Source of the DNA: Levilactobacillus brevis
GTDB taxonomy: Bacteria > Bacillota > Bacilli > Lactobacillales > Lactobacillaceae
Assembly (NCBI GenBank): GCA_003666485.1
Contig: CP032931.1
Coordinates: forward strand, 2,914,001-2,978,000
Direction of reading: 5' to 3'
Length of the DNA stretch: 64,000 nucleotides
Within the stretch, counting starts at the first letter, position 1. Each line of letters begins with the position of its first letter. Below the pieces are notes generated by a model, which was not told the origin of the DNA, ran no database searches, and saw only the letters and a list, made by a program, of their open reading frames with translations. Below are positions 44,446 to 52,200 of this stretch, piece by piece. The position numbers and the translations under genes were made by a program.

Positions 44446-44479
44446 AAATGCCCCGCAGTCGGTCGACCGCGGGGCATTT
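44446..44479. terminator. Terminator after queT
   Basis: AAATGCCCCGC and GCGGGGCATTT form an 11-bp perfect stem with A- and T-runs on either side. Confidence 0.85.
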
Positions 44480-44573
44480 ACTTTACTGTCTGTCTATCCC
44501 AGCGGCTTAGAGGGCACTCCCATTTCTCATGTCAAATCAGGAAGAACCCCCTCGTTCAGTAAGACGGATTGCC

Positions 44574-44662
44574 CCCTTACTGAGCAAGCGACTTAACCAA
44601 TCGTTCCTTAACGCGATTGTTAAGCCATTTCATTGTGTTTGCCGCCTTGCTCAGTTAATATA
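44574..44662. other. Nested long hairpin between queT and cls
   Basis: An outer stem TTACTGAGCAAG/CTTGCTCAGTTAA encloses an inner stem CTTAACCAATCG/CGATTGTTAAG. No gene or T-run is associated. The 625-base gap 44402-45026 also holds the queT terminator, a second terminator at 44771-44797 (CCCCAGC/GCTGGGG), a minus-strand terminator at 44806-44838 and a possible small reading frame. Confidence 0.5.
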
Positions 44663-44805
44663 ACACTTGTGGATGGGGGCGGTTGTCCGGTCTCATCTAT
44701 GGATTGCATTGGCACCCCTAACTAGTCAAACCAATTCAGCAAAGAACCATTTAACCAAGCATTTGCCACTGCCCCAGCAACGCTTTCGCTGGGGTATTTT
44801 GGTCT

Positions 44806-44838
44806 AAAAAAGAAGCCTGGGCACTTCACCCAGACTCC
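44806..44838 (-). terminator. Terminator downstream of cls
   Basis: On the minus strand GGAGTCTGGG pairs with CCCAGGCTTC and is followed by six T. It lies 190 bases after the cls stop, so an extra short unit may be transcribed with cls. Confidence 0.7.
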
Positions 44839-44870
44839 AGCGACTCAGACTTTTACGACACTAAAGGGCG

Positions 44871-45014
44871 TCACTGCCGCCCGACCGGGATTCCGGCCTC
44901 AATCCGGGCCACCAGCGTCCACCACTTTAGCGGCTCCATCATAACATCTGGTGTGACCCGGACCAACCAATCTGCTTCGTGCGAAACCTGACCCGCACTA
45001 TTTTCCCATGCCAC
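44871..45014 (-). CDS. Possible 47-residue gene after cls
   Basis: A frame opening at GTG 45014 encodes a plausible protein-like sequence (WENSAGQVSHEADWLVRV, then MEPLKWWTLVARIEAGIPVG). It is in the same frame as cls, three codons after the cls stop region, and ends before the terminator. No Shine-Dalgarno is visible, so it may be a gene remnant. Confidence 0.3.
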   Translation of the reverse strand: MAWENSAGQVSHEADWLVRVTPDVMMEPLKWWTLVARIEAGIPVGRQ

Positions 45015-45026
45015 ACAGATTAGGCG

Positions 45027-46484
45027 CTACAAGATTGGGGACAACAACCGTGAAGCCGTCTGTTTGAATTTCAAATAAGTTGATTGCGCCTTGAACTTTT
45101 CCGGTGTGATCAGCTCGCTGTAGCGCATGTCCGCCTCGTAGATTTCCTCCAGTTGCGTGGCCACTTGCGGGTCGTAAATAAAGGCGTTGATCTCGAAATT
45201 CAACTTGAAACTCCGATAATCCATATTTGCTGAACCCACCGAGGCGATGCGGCCATCAACGACCATCGTCTTGGCGTGAATGAACCCGTTGTGATAGAAG
45301 TAAATCTTGACCCCATCATCGGCCAACTGCCGGGCGTAGTACTGCGTGGCCCGGTACACGAAGGCGTGATCCGGCTTGTCTGGAATCATGATGCGCACAT
45401 CGACGCCAGCCATGGCCGCGATCCGCAGGGAGTCCAAGACGCTATCATCTGGAATCAGGTATGGCGTCTGGATCCACAAGCGCTTTTCGGCCGTCTGAAT
45501 CAGCCGCATGTAGCCCATTTTGATCTGTTGCAGGTCGGAATCCGGCCCACTGGACACGATCTGCAGGCTGGTCGCGCCCTTGACCTTGGTCAGCGGGAAG
45601 TATTTATGCTCGATCCGGTCATCCTTGAAGGGATGGTCGCGGTCGGTGGCGTTCCAATCCAACATGAAGCGCGCCTGCAAGGAGAAGACCCCGGACCCCA
45701 CGATGCGTAAATGGGTGTCGCGCCAGTAGCCGAATTTTTCCTTACGGCCCAGGTACTGATCGCCGATATTAAAGCCACCGACGTAACCAATCTGCCCGTC
45801 AATCGTCACAATCTTACGGTGATCACGGAAGTTCAGCCGAAAATCGATCACGGCTGAACGCGTACCCAGGAAGGCCTCGACGTGCCCACCGGCAGCAATC
45901 AAAGGCTTGAAGAAACTCTTCCAGGTCCCCATCGACCCCCACGGATCATAGATGACCCGGACCTCGACGCCAGCGCGCGCCTTTTTAATCAGGAGATCCA
46001 AGACGTCATTCCCAATCCGATCGTTATAAAAGGTGTAAAATTCAATATGAATGCTGGAATGGGCCCGCTCGATGTCTTCTAACATCAGATGGAACAGGTC
46101 GTGGCCATCCGTGATGACCCGCACCCGGTTCTTCCGCGCAAGAAAAGCGTGGTCGGTTTCCATAAACATATTTACCATATTAATGACCGAGTGACTAATT
46201 TGGTCAGACGGCATAATTTCATCGCCAATTTCTTCGCGTTGCTGGTTCAGCCGTTCCTCTAATTGAACGGCGACCTGCCGCTGCAGGCGAAACATCCGGC
46301 CCTTCGGCAGTTTCCGGCCGATGAAGGCGTACGCAATGAAGCCGACGACGGGCAGGAGTACCAACACCAGCATCCAAGCCCAAGTTGCCGCAATATCGCG
46401 TTTTTCCCGGAAGACCGTCACGAAGGCCAACGCCGCGTTGACCACCACAATGATTTCCAGGATGAGCATGTAATTCACGTTCAC
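45027..46484 (-). CDS. cls: Cardiolipin synthase
   Basis: The 485-residue phospholipase D-family enzyme joins two phosphatidylglycerols to cardiolipin and glycerol at the membrane. It has two N-terminal membrane helices (residues about 5-60) and two HKD motifs, DHRKIVTIDGQIGYVGGFNIGD (about 222) and HAKTMVVDGRIASVGSANMDYRS (about 400). Length is normal. GGAGGGTATT precedes the ATG. Confidence 0.95.
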   Translation of the reverse strand: MNVNYMLILEIIVVVNAALAFVTVFREKRDIAATWAWMLVLVLLPVVGFIAYAFIGRKLPKGRMFRLQRQVAVQLEERLNQQREEIGDEIMPSDQISHSVINMVNMFMETDHAFLARKNRVRVITDGHDLFHLMLEDIERAHSSIHIEFYTFYNDRIGNDVLDLLIKKARAGVEVRVIYDPWGSMGTWKSFFKPLIAAGGHVEAFLGTRSAVIDFRLNFRDHRKIVTIDGQIGYVGGFNIGDQYLGRKEKFGYWRDTHLRIVGSGVFSLQARFMLDWNATDRDHPFKDDRIEHKYFPLTKVKGATSLQIVSSGPDSDLQQIKMGYMRLIQTAEKRLWIQTPYLIPDDSVLDSLRIAAMAGVDVRIMIPDKPDHAFVYRATQYYARQLADDGVKIYFYHNGFIHAKTMVVDGRIASVGSANMDYRSFKLNFEINAFIYDPQVATQLEEIYEADMRYSELITPEKFKAQSTYLKFKQTASRLLSPIL

Positions 46485-46603
46485 GTGTAATACCCTCCTC
46501 TAGGTCTCTGTGGTTTTCATCATACGCTAAATCGCTGAAAAGTCTTTACTTTTCCTTAATTTTTTCAGATAATTTTTAAAAAATTTCATCGGGAGATGGT
46601 TAC

Positions 46604-46759
46604 ATGCTGCTTCACCTCACCACCTTAATTGGCGGCTTACACGGCACCAGTCCACTACGCGTCGTCCACTGGCTCTTTCGCGACAATCCGGCAATCGGCC
46701 TCATTGTGCTGGCCGGAATTATTTTGTATAGCATCTACCGCTACATGAATCGGCGGTAA
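46604..46759 (+). CDS. 51-residue single-helix membrane protein
   Basis: The frame starts at ATG 46604 with GGGAG about 8 bases upstream and ends at TAA 46757-46759. It encodes MLLHLTTLIGGLHGTSPLRV followed by a hydrophobic helix (AIGLIVLAGIILYSIYRY) and a basic end (MNRR). Repeat R copy 3 begins 8 bases after its stop, the same arrangement as for the two other genes followed by R. Confidence 0.6.
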   Translation: MLLHLTTLIGGLHGTSPLRVVHWLFRDNPAIGLIVLAGIILYSIYRYMNRR

Positions 46760-46767
46760 CTTTAAAG

Positions 46768-46945
46768 GAGAGTGGGCCAAAAGGCGGTTAGCTGGCGAGC
46801 ATTAAGGCTGATAAGCGAATAATCCCGGGCTTGGATTGTTTGCTTATCAGTTTTAAGCGGAACCAGCTGCCTTTTGGCCCAGGTTTCAACACCAGATATT
46901 CGGAGACACAAAAGGCCCGAAACTTTTGTCCCAGGCCCCTAATTT
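46768..46945 (+). repeat. Convergent-junction repeat R, full copy 3
   Basis: The inner stem is CTGATAAGC/GCTTATCAG, an A-U pair where copy 2 has G-C and copy 1 has G-U. It fills the gap between the 51-residue gene and the nuclease stop at 46953. Confidence 0.85.
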
Positions 46946-46952
46946 TCACCCC

Positions 46953-47771
46953 TTAAAAGCTGCTAGCGGGATTGCCATACTGACTGGTCCCCGTACTATA
47001 GTTGATTTTGACGCCGGCTTGGATATTAAAAATATAGACGTTATAAGAAATACCGGTATTCTTCACAGATTTGGCCTGCATGTGAACACCCCGTGCGACC
47101 AGCTCATTGCCCCGAAAGACGGGCTGCACCTGGTAACGCACGTAATCATTGGGGTGGCTCTTCAGGTAACTGGCTACCGGATTTTCATACGCCGTCATGC
47201 CAGGGTCGTTCAGCGACCGGGTCCCGGTCATCAAGTTTTTCAAATTGTTGTTTTGCCCGGTCAACTGATAGCCAATCAAATGACTACGGTTATATAGGTA
47301 GCCCTTCTTGCCGTTGACCGTGTAGGCCTTGTTCTTCCAACCAGTGGGACTGACGTACAGCGGCTGCCGTTTAGCCGTGGGCATGGTACTCTTGCTCAAC
47401 AGCGCATTGGCCGTGGTCACCCGATTCAGGCTGTCCAGGTCGCCATACGTGGCCCAGGCGCCCTTCTTGGTCGACAGCTCGGCCGTGGTGAAGGTCGGCT
47501 TGTTGTGGTTGACCGCCACGATTTGGGTCCCGGTGTATTTCTGGTCAGCCAACGCCTTGGTGGCCACAGACTGCTTAGGCGTGGTCGTCGCTGAGCCCGC
47601 GTTCTGACTACTACTGGAACTGCCCACCAGGCTAGTCGCAACGTCCGTAATCTTACGGGCAGTCGGATTGCCCTGGCTGCTCAATGCCCCCACAGCCCCA
47701 ATCAAAATTACCGCAATCGCTGTATAGATGGAGACTTTCCCTCGACGACGCCCCCGATATCGTTTGCTCAT
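46953..47771 (-). CDS. DNA/RNA non-specific endonuclease, membrane-anchored or secreted
   Basis: The 272-residue protein has an N-terminal basic region and a membrane helix (VSIYTAIAVILIGAVGALSS), then a Ser/Thr-rich linker. The C-terminal EndA-type nuclease domain has the catalytic region YNRSHLIGYQLTGQNNNLKNLMTGTRSLN, equivalent to the DRGH motif with conserved His and Asn. It may degrade extracellular DNA or take part in uptake. It is a single gene, divergent from the lipoprotein gene. Confidence 0.9.
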   Translation of the reverse strand: MSKRYRGRRRGKVSIYTAIAVILIGAVGALSSQGNPTARKITDVATSLVGSSSSSQNAGSATTTPKQSVATKALADQKYTGTQIVAVNHNKPTFTTAELSTKKGAWATYGDLDSLNRVTTANALLSKSTMPTAKRQPLYVSPTGWKNKAYTVNGKKGYLYNRSHLIGYQLTGQNNNLKNLMTGTRSLNDPGMTAYENPVASYLKSHPNDYVRYQVQPVFRGNELVARGVHMQAKSVKNTGISYNVYIFNIQAGVKINYSTGTSQYGNPASSF

Positions 47772-47841
47772 TTTCCTCTTCCTCTCATCTCTTCTAAAGT
47801 GATAGCTCTAGTTTACCAAAAGAACATACGTTTGTCTTCTT

Positions 47842-47879
47842 TTATTAGTTATTAATTATTGATTTTTAATAACTAATAA
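47842..47879. other. A/T-rich perfect inverted repeat between nuclease and lipoprotein genes
   Basis: TTATTAGTTATTAA and TTAATAACTAATAA are perfect 14-base arms around a 10-base centre. It lies in the divergent promoter region and may bind a regulator or nucleoid protein. It could also be a terminator-like hairpin. Confidence 0.5.
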
Positions 47880-48031
47880 TGATTATTAACGACTGTCACC
47901 GCAACTTAACACTTTTTTAACTGGGTACAACCGATTTTACCAGTAACCCCATGCTATACTAGTCATATAGAAGTAGGCGGTTTGTGTGTCGCGCACAAAA
48001 CTGTTATTATTTTGGATGAGGTGATTGAGAT

Positions 48032-48571
48032 ATGAAGAAATCCCGTATTTTTGCCGCCGCTCTGAGTCTCGTGGCCATCATGGCTGTGGGCTTAGCCGGT
48101 TGCAGCTCAAGCAGTCAGTCCGGGAGCAATCAACAAGCTAGTTTTAAAAACAAAACGACGAAAAAGTCAGACGTGAAGTCCACGTTAACTAGTTCTAAGC
48201 AACTCTGGTACGTCACGGGTTCCGTGAACGCCAAGAGCAACTCCGGCCTAGAAGCCTACCGTTTCAACAGCAATGGTAAGGCCACGGTCTACAACGTCAA
48301 CAAGATCTACAAGTCTTACAGCGCCGCTAAGAAGGACAATGCCTTGAGCAAGGTGGGCACGCTCAACACCACCTTCAAGACCAAGGGTGACAACACTGTC
48401 ATTAAATTCAAAGGGAAGCTGTCTGACATTCCAATGACGCAAAAGTTTACGGTCAAGCAGACGTTGACGGGTAAAAATAACGCCGCTAAATTAAAGGTCG
48501 CCGGTTATCACATTAACCGCGACGTTGACAATGACGTGACGAAAGCCGTCTTGGTTAAGGTTGCTGAATAA
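48032..48571 (+). CDS. Small lipoprotein
   Basis: The 179-residue protein has a signal peptide with a lipobox (MAVGLAGCSSSS, Cys about residue 24), then a Ser/Gln-rich linker and a beta-rich Lys-rich domain. It is exported and lipid-anchored on the outer face of the membrane. No enzyme motif is seen. A TGCTATACT extended -10 lies 72 bases upstream, and a perfect terminator follows. Confidence 0.82.
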   Translation: MKKSRIFAAALSLVAIMAVGLAGCSSSSQSGSNQQASFKNKTTKKSDVKSTLTSSKQLWYVTGSVNAKSNSGLEAYRFNSNGKATVYNVNKIYKSYSAAKKDNALSKVGTLNTTFKTKGDNTVIKFKGKLSDIPMTQKFTVKQTLTGKNNAAKLKVAGYHINRDVDNDVTKAVLVKVAE

Positions 48572-48581
48572 TCTATCCGCA

Positions 48582-48614
48582 AACGGTGCCGAACTTTTCG
48601 GTGCCGTTTTTTTC
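48582..48614 (+). terminator. Terminator of the lipoprotein gene
   Basis: AACGGTGCCGA pairs perfectly with TCGGTGCCGTT and is followed by at least seven T. Confidence 0.9.
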
Positions 48615-48628
48615 TTGGGAGGAACCCT

Positions 48629-48802
48629 ATGATCAACAAATTTATCCCGTGGGGCGGCGGCCTGCTAGTGCTCGGCGGCGTCTTACTTTACCAACAGTAT
48701 CGTCATCTCAGTGGCATCGTTATCTTGGAGACCGGTCTACTGGGCATCGCCGTCATTTTGGGGCTCTTGCATCTTTGGAGCCTGTGGCGGAATCGCCGTT
48801 AG
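48629..48802 (+). CDS. 57-residue two-helix membrane protein
   Basis: The ATG at 48629 has GGGAGG about 6 bases upstream. The product starts MINKFIPWGGGLLVLGGVLL and has a second helix (ETGLLGIAVILGLLHLWSLW) ending WRNRR. Function unknown. It lies just after the lipoprotein terminator. Confidence 0.65.
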   Translation: MINKFIPWGGGLLVLGGVLLYQQYRHLSGIVILETGLLGIAVILGLLHLWSLWRNRR

Positions 48803-48870
48803 AAAAAATGGTCCATTAACTGACAGCGCTTTCTCTTTGGGGTATGATAGGGCCAAAGGAGCGTGACGAT

Positions 48871-49194
48871 ATGTTTAAAGACAAGTTAGCGGCCCCACAA
48901 GTGTCGGCCGAAGAAATGAAGGAACACCGCGACCGTTTTTCTGCATTGATTGCCGAGTATCCGTGGCTGATTCCCGCCACCGTTTCGCTGGAAATCATTC
49001 CAGTCACCGTAATGATTCATGGCTTCTGGAAGAACCGGCAACTCAAGAAGCAACTCCTGATTGAAAAGGAACATACCAAACAACGCCAGCTCGGTGGCGG
49101 CTGTCACCACGGCCACGGCGGCCATTGCCATCACCATCCGGACGGTAAGCCCCAACTGTTGGCTGGTCCCCATCACGGCCATCATCGGGACTAA
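48871..49194 (+). CDS. Histidine-rich small membrane protein
   Basis: The 107-residue protein starts at ATG 48871 with AAAGGAG 9 bases upstream. It has a helical N-terminus, one membrane segment (WLIPATVSLEIIPVTVMIHGFW) and a C-terminal tail packed with His, Gly and one Cys pair (GGGCHHGHGGHCHHHPDG, then PHHGHHRD). This suggests binding of Zn, Ni, Cu or Co. A degenerate cre-like site lies at 48822-48835. No transporter is adjacent. Confidence 0.75.
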   Translation: MFKDKLAAPQVSAEEMKEHRDRFSALIAEYPWLIPATVSLEIIPVTVMIHGFWKNRQLKKQLLIEKEHTKQRQLGGGCHHGHGGHCHHHPDGKPQLLAGPHHGHHRD

Positions 49195-49230
49195 GGGCTC
49201 TGTGTCAAAAAATCAGATTAAATCTAAATG

Positions 49231-49260
49231 GACTGGGCAATTGACCGCTCAGTCTATTTT
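49231..49260 (+). terminator. Terminator of the His-rich gene
   Basis: GACTGGGC pairs with GCTCAGTC (G-U tolerated) and is followed by ATTTTTCTT. Confidence 0.7.
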
Positions 49261-49459
49261 TCTTAATAAAATCTTAATATTTAAACCAATATTCTAAAAC
49301 TTATCAATAACATCAGAAATATAAATTTATCTCGATGACAATGACTTAATATCTCTGATTTTATATAAAAATATGCCTTAAACGATTAGAAAAAAGTAAT
49401 CCAACCCCCGTTCAATTGCCGGAATCATCGAAAAACGATAGTCATTAAGATGATTCTAA

Positions 49460-49474
49460 TGATAAGCATTATCA
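49460..49474. promoter_or_regulatory. TGATAA-GCA-TTATCA palindrome
   Basis: This Fur/Zur-box-like palindrome lies upstream of the candidate sRNA promoter. A GAATCATC/GATGATTC inverted pair lies just before it (49421-49456). Confidence 0.4.
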
Positions 49475-49488
49475 GACTATAAATTTTC

Positions 49489-49520
49489 TTCACAATTTCT
49501 TCACAATTGCCAGCTAGGAT
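49489..49520 (+). promoter_or_regulatory. PhoP-box-like promoter
   Basis: TTCACA repeats at 49489-49494 and 49500-49505 have an exact 11-base period. They are followed nine bases later by TAGGAT at 49515-49520, a possible -10. Direct TTNACA repeats at one helical turn are the signature of PhoP-type response regulators. Confidence 0.5.
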
Positions 49521-49526
49521 ACAAGC

Positions 49527-49641
49527 ATACCAATAAAAACCTATTAACCAACCTTTTTTCATTTTATTCACCAAATAAAATGAACGGCTTGCCCTAACCA
49601 AGCGAGTCGACGCCGTCCTCTAACCAGGGACGGTTTTTTTT
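49527..49641 (+). ncRNA. Candidate small RNA
   Basis: No reading frame is apparent between the promoter-like sequence and a terminator. The predicted transcript of about 115 bases has a perfect 11-bp hairpin (TTCATTTTATT/AATAAAATGAA, 49558-49584), a small stem (GCTTG/CAAGC) and a terminal hairpin CCGTCC/GGACGG followed by eight T (49634-49641). The rest of the 532-base gap 49195-49727 is A/T-rich and non-coding. Confidence 0.5.
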
Positions 49642-49644
49642 CGT

Positions 49645-49676
49645 CAAAAAAAGTTTGGGAAAAACCACCCAAACTT
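49645..49676 (-). terminator. Terminator of the HAD gene
   Basis: AAGTTTGGG and CCCAAACTT form a 9-bp stem followed by seven T on the minus strand, about 50 bases after the stop at 49728. Confidence 0.85.
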
Positions 49677-49727
49677 CGCTCACGAGCTTAACTAGCCGAA
49701 ACCCGCGCCTAATTCTCTATTGCCAAT

Positions 49728-50372
49728 CTATCTAAAAATCATCAGTAATGCCGCTGGCGTCCGTAACAGGTACGTCGGCTTTTCGGCTTTCACGGAAGCC
49801 GGATCTGCGGCTCCCCACATCGCTGCGGCTGTCGCGATTCCCGCGTTATTGCCCATCTGCATGTCGTATTTGGCATCGCCGATCATGACGCTTTGTGCGG
49901 GATTCAAGTTGAAACGGTCCAGCAGGCTCAAGATGCCGTCCGGCGCTGGCTTATAGTGCGCCACGGTGTCTGACCCACTGATGGCCTCAAAGGTCTGACC
50001 CAGGCCAATTTGGTCCAAATTTCGCTGCAAGGGAACCGAATGCTTGCTTGAAACAACAAACAGCCGCGCGCCCCGCTTCTTGAGGGCGTCCAAGGTCGCT
50101 GCCATGCCGTCAAACAAGGTGATGCCCAACTTCTCAGCCTCGTGGTACTGCGCACGAAACTCCGTGTACAGCTCTTCTAAGGCGGCGTCACTCAAAGACT
50201 CCGTTGCCATTTTGGCAAAGGAGACTTCAATCGGCACGCCCATGTAACTCACGACGGCATCACGACTAGGAACCGTTAATCCCTTGGCCGCGTATGCTTT
50301 TTGGGTCGCCAATACGGCTACATCGCGGGTATCCGCGAGGGTACTATCAAAATCAAATAAAAAGTTGTGCAT
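49728..50372 (-). CDS. HAD-superfamily phosphatase (phosphoglycolate phosphatase-like)
   Basis: The 214-residue hydrolase has HAD motif I FLFDFDSTLADT (nucleophile and acid Asp), motif II VVSSKHS, motif III Lys in YKPAPDGI and motif IV MIGDAKYDM. A helical cap domain lies between residues 15 and 80. Substrate may be phosphoglycolate, pyrophosphate or a nucleotide; this is not decidable here. Confidence 0.88.
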   Translation of the reverse strand: MHNFLFDFDSTLADTRDVAVLATQKAYAAKGLTVPSRDAVVSYMGVPIEVSFAKMATESLSDAALEELYTEFRAQYHEAEKLGITLFDGMAATLDALKKRGARLFVVSSKHSVPLQRNLDQIGLGQTFEAISGSDTVAHYKPAPDGILSLLDRFNLNPAQSVMIGDAKYDMQMGNNAGIATAAAMWGAADPASVKAEKPTYLLRTPAALLMIFR

Positions 50373-50478
50373 CCTATCACCTCATCAGTTTGTCTCGTCA
50401 GCGTCTGCTTTAATTCTACGCGTTATGTAGCGGTGATTACCAGTCCTAACCCATTTTTTACTGAAATTTCTGCCGAGA

Positions 50479-50494
50479 TGTTTCACATGAAACA
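50479..50494. other. parS-like site 4
   Basis: TGTTTCACATGAAACA has one mismatch to TGTTTCACGTGAAACA and is a perfect palindrome except at its centre. It is intergenic, just before shortened repeat R copy 4. Confidence 0.6.
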
Positions 50495-50509
50495 TTGCCT
50501 AAAAAATAG

Positions 50510-50608
50510 CGTGGGACGAAAGGCAGTTAGTTGGCCCAGGCTTCAACACCAGCTACTTGGAGATAACAAAGGGTCTGAGACTTTTGCCTCAGACCCTTTG
50601 TTATCTCT
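50510..50608 (+). repeat. Repeat R, shortened copy 4
   Basis: It begins GTGGGACGAAAGGCAGTTAG and keeps the 3' hairpin (GGGTCTGAGAC/GTCTCAGACCC type, perfect here), but the middle about 80 bases with the covarying stem are missing. It serves as terminator of pepC (stop at 50632). Confidence 0.75.
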
Positions 50609-50631
50609 GAACTTCTATTGCTGAAATCTGA

Positions 50632-51963
50632 TTAAGCTAAGGAATCCCACGGTGCCAAAACGTGTGGCTCCGCGTTCAAGAGTGCTTGTTGGGCCGACGT
50701 CAAGAAACGCTTGTGGACGACAACTTCATAAACGAAGTCATCGAGCCATTCATCGGTCATCACGAAGTACCCTTTGTCACCATTCTTTTCGCCCCAGCTG
50801 TTTTCAACTTTCCAACGGTTAGGCGCGTCATCCACCAAATTGACACCGGTCAGCGTCATCGCGTGTGACACGTTGGCTTCACCCGTGGCAAGACGTTGGG
50901 CCTTGGTCAGGCTCAGGTCCACGCCAAACAGGTCGCTGATCTGGAACAAGTGGCTATCCAAGAAGCCGCGTTCTCTGCTCATCTGTTGAAGCACATCATT
51001 GCCAAACCAGACCGCTTCACCGCTTTGTAATTGGGCGACAGCGGCGCGTTTCATCTCCGCCAGCGGCAGGTTCAAGAAGGTAATGTGCTTGCCACCGACG
51101 ATATTTTCCTGACTCGGCAGGCGGTATAGCTGATCAAAGGCCTTGTCTGGTGAGTTGGAAATGACGACATAATCATCCAGGTCAATGTCAAAGTAATCCT
51201 GGAAGAAGCCCTGTGGCGTCAATCCCGCGGCCCGGTGGAGCTTATGGTCGTCGTCCTTGAATTCCAGGTCAAACGTTGCGGGCGGTTCGCCAAACGCGTA
51301 GACCGCCATCCGGTAGATTTCCTTTAGGGCTTGAGCCCGCGTTGCCGCAATCTTTTCTTCGCTGGCACCGTCTGCGACCAACTGCCGCAACGCCAAAGCA
51401 TCCTTACGTAATTTCAAATTCATCGCCGCACCAATTCCGGTGGTATCGTTGCTGTTAAAGGATTCTGGCATGGCGCTGGTCGGCACGACCCCGTACTTTT
51501 GCACGAGCGCCGCCCCCATCGCCCATTGCCCACCATCATTGTCGGGACTCTCCAAAATACTGGCCACTTCGCGGTCATCCAAGGGCTGGTCGGCCGTACG
51601 CAAAATGCGGTCATAGAAGATGTTAGCCCGTTCGACCCGGTCCCAGAAGAACAGATAACTCTGAGACAACTCAAAATCTTTGACGTGGTACTTGGCCGCA
51701 AACTGATGACGAATCACATTCAGCGTGGCAAAGAGCCAGCAACGTCCGGAATGCTTTTGGTTGGCCACTTTACCCGTGGGTAGTTCGACAGAGAAGGTCC
51801 GGTTCAACCGAACAGCGGCTTGGGGATCTTCAGACGCCGCCAACACCCCATTTTTAATGGTAGCGCGGCTGATGACTTGATGTGCTGGCTGGGCCTGTAG
51901 ATCGGCCTGCAGGGCCGCAATCTCGGTAGTGGTTAGTTCATGATCTAATTTTGTTTCTGGCAT
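50632..51963 (-). CDS. pepC: Cysteine aminopeptidase C
   Basis: This intracellular bleomycin-hydrolase-type peptidase of 443 residues trims N-terminal residues from peptides. The catalytic Cys is in HSGRCWLFATLNV (about residue 73), the His in VSHAMTLTGVNL (about 365) and the Asn in VENSWGEKNGDKGYF (about 385). Length matches PepC/PepE/PepG relatives. GGAAAGGAG lies before the ATG. Shortened R repeats flank it on both sides. Confidence 0.94.
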   Translation of the reverse strand: MPETKLDHELTTTEIAALQADLQAQPAHQVISRATIKNGVLAASEDPQAAVRLNRTFSVELPTGKVANQKHSGRCWLFATLNVIRHQFAAKYHVKDFELSQSYLFFWDRVERANIFYDRILRTADQPLDDREVASILESPDNDGGQWAMGAALVQKYGVVPTSAMPESFNSNDTTGIGAAMNLKLRKDALALRQLVADGASEEKIAATRAQALKEIYRMAVYAFGEPPATFDLEFKDDDHKLHRAAGLTPQGFFQDYFDIDLDDYVVISNSPDKAFDQLYRLPSQENIVGGKHITFLNLPLAEMKRAAVAQLQSGEAVWFGNDVLQQMSRERGFLDSHLFQISDLFGVDLSLTKAQRLATGEANVSHAMTLTGVNLVDDAPNRWKVENSWGEKNGDKGYFVMTDEWLDDFVYEVVVHKRFLTSAQQALLNAEPHVLAPWDSLA

Positions 51964-52111
51964 AAAACGAACTCCTTTCCGGTACCCTCATGAGAATTCT
52001 CATTATAATCTCATAATTTAGTTGTTTTCATTCTAGCGCTTTCGTTTGGCAAAGGCAATTAAATTCTGACCTAACGCATCAATTTCACCGGTGTCCGGCC
52101 AAACCTGGTGA

Positions 52112-52194
52112 AGCCAAAACGGCAGCGGTTAGCTGGTTTCAACACCAGATATTCGGAGACAGAAAAGGCCTGAGACGCTTATCCCAGACCCTAC
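52112..52194 (+). repeat. Repeat R, shortened copy 5
   Basis: It keeps the end segments (CAACACCAGATATTCGGAGA and GGCCTGAGAC...ATCCCAGACCC) but lacks the middle. It abuts the stop codon of the TetR gene at 52201. Confidence 0.7.
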
Positions 52195-52200
52195 CAATCC

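Noticed and set aside
47842-47879. Terminator for the nuclease or lipoprotein gene
   Set aside because: The A/T-rich inverted repeat lies between divergent 5' ends, where no terminator is needed, and its stem is pure A/T apart from one pair.
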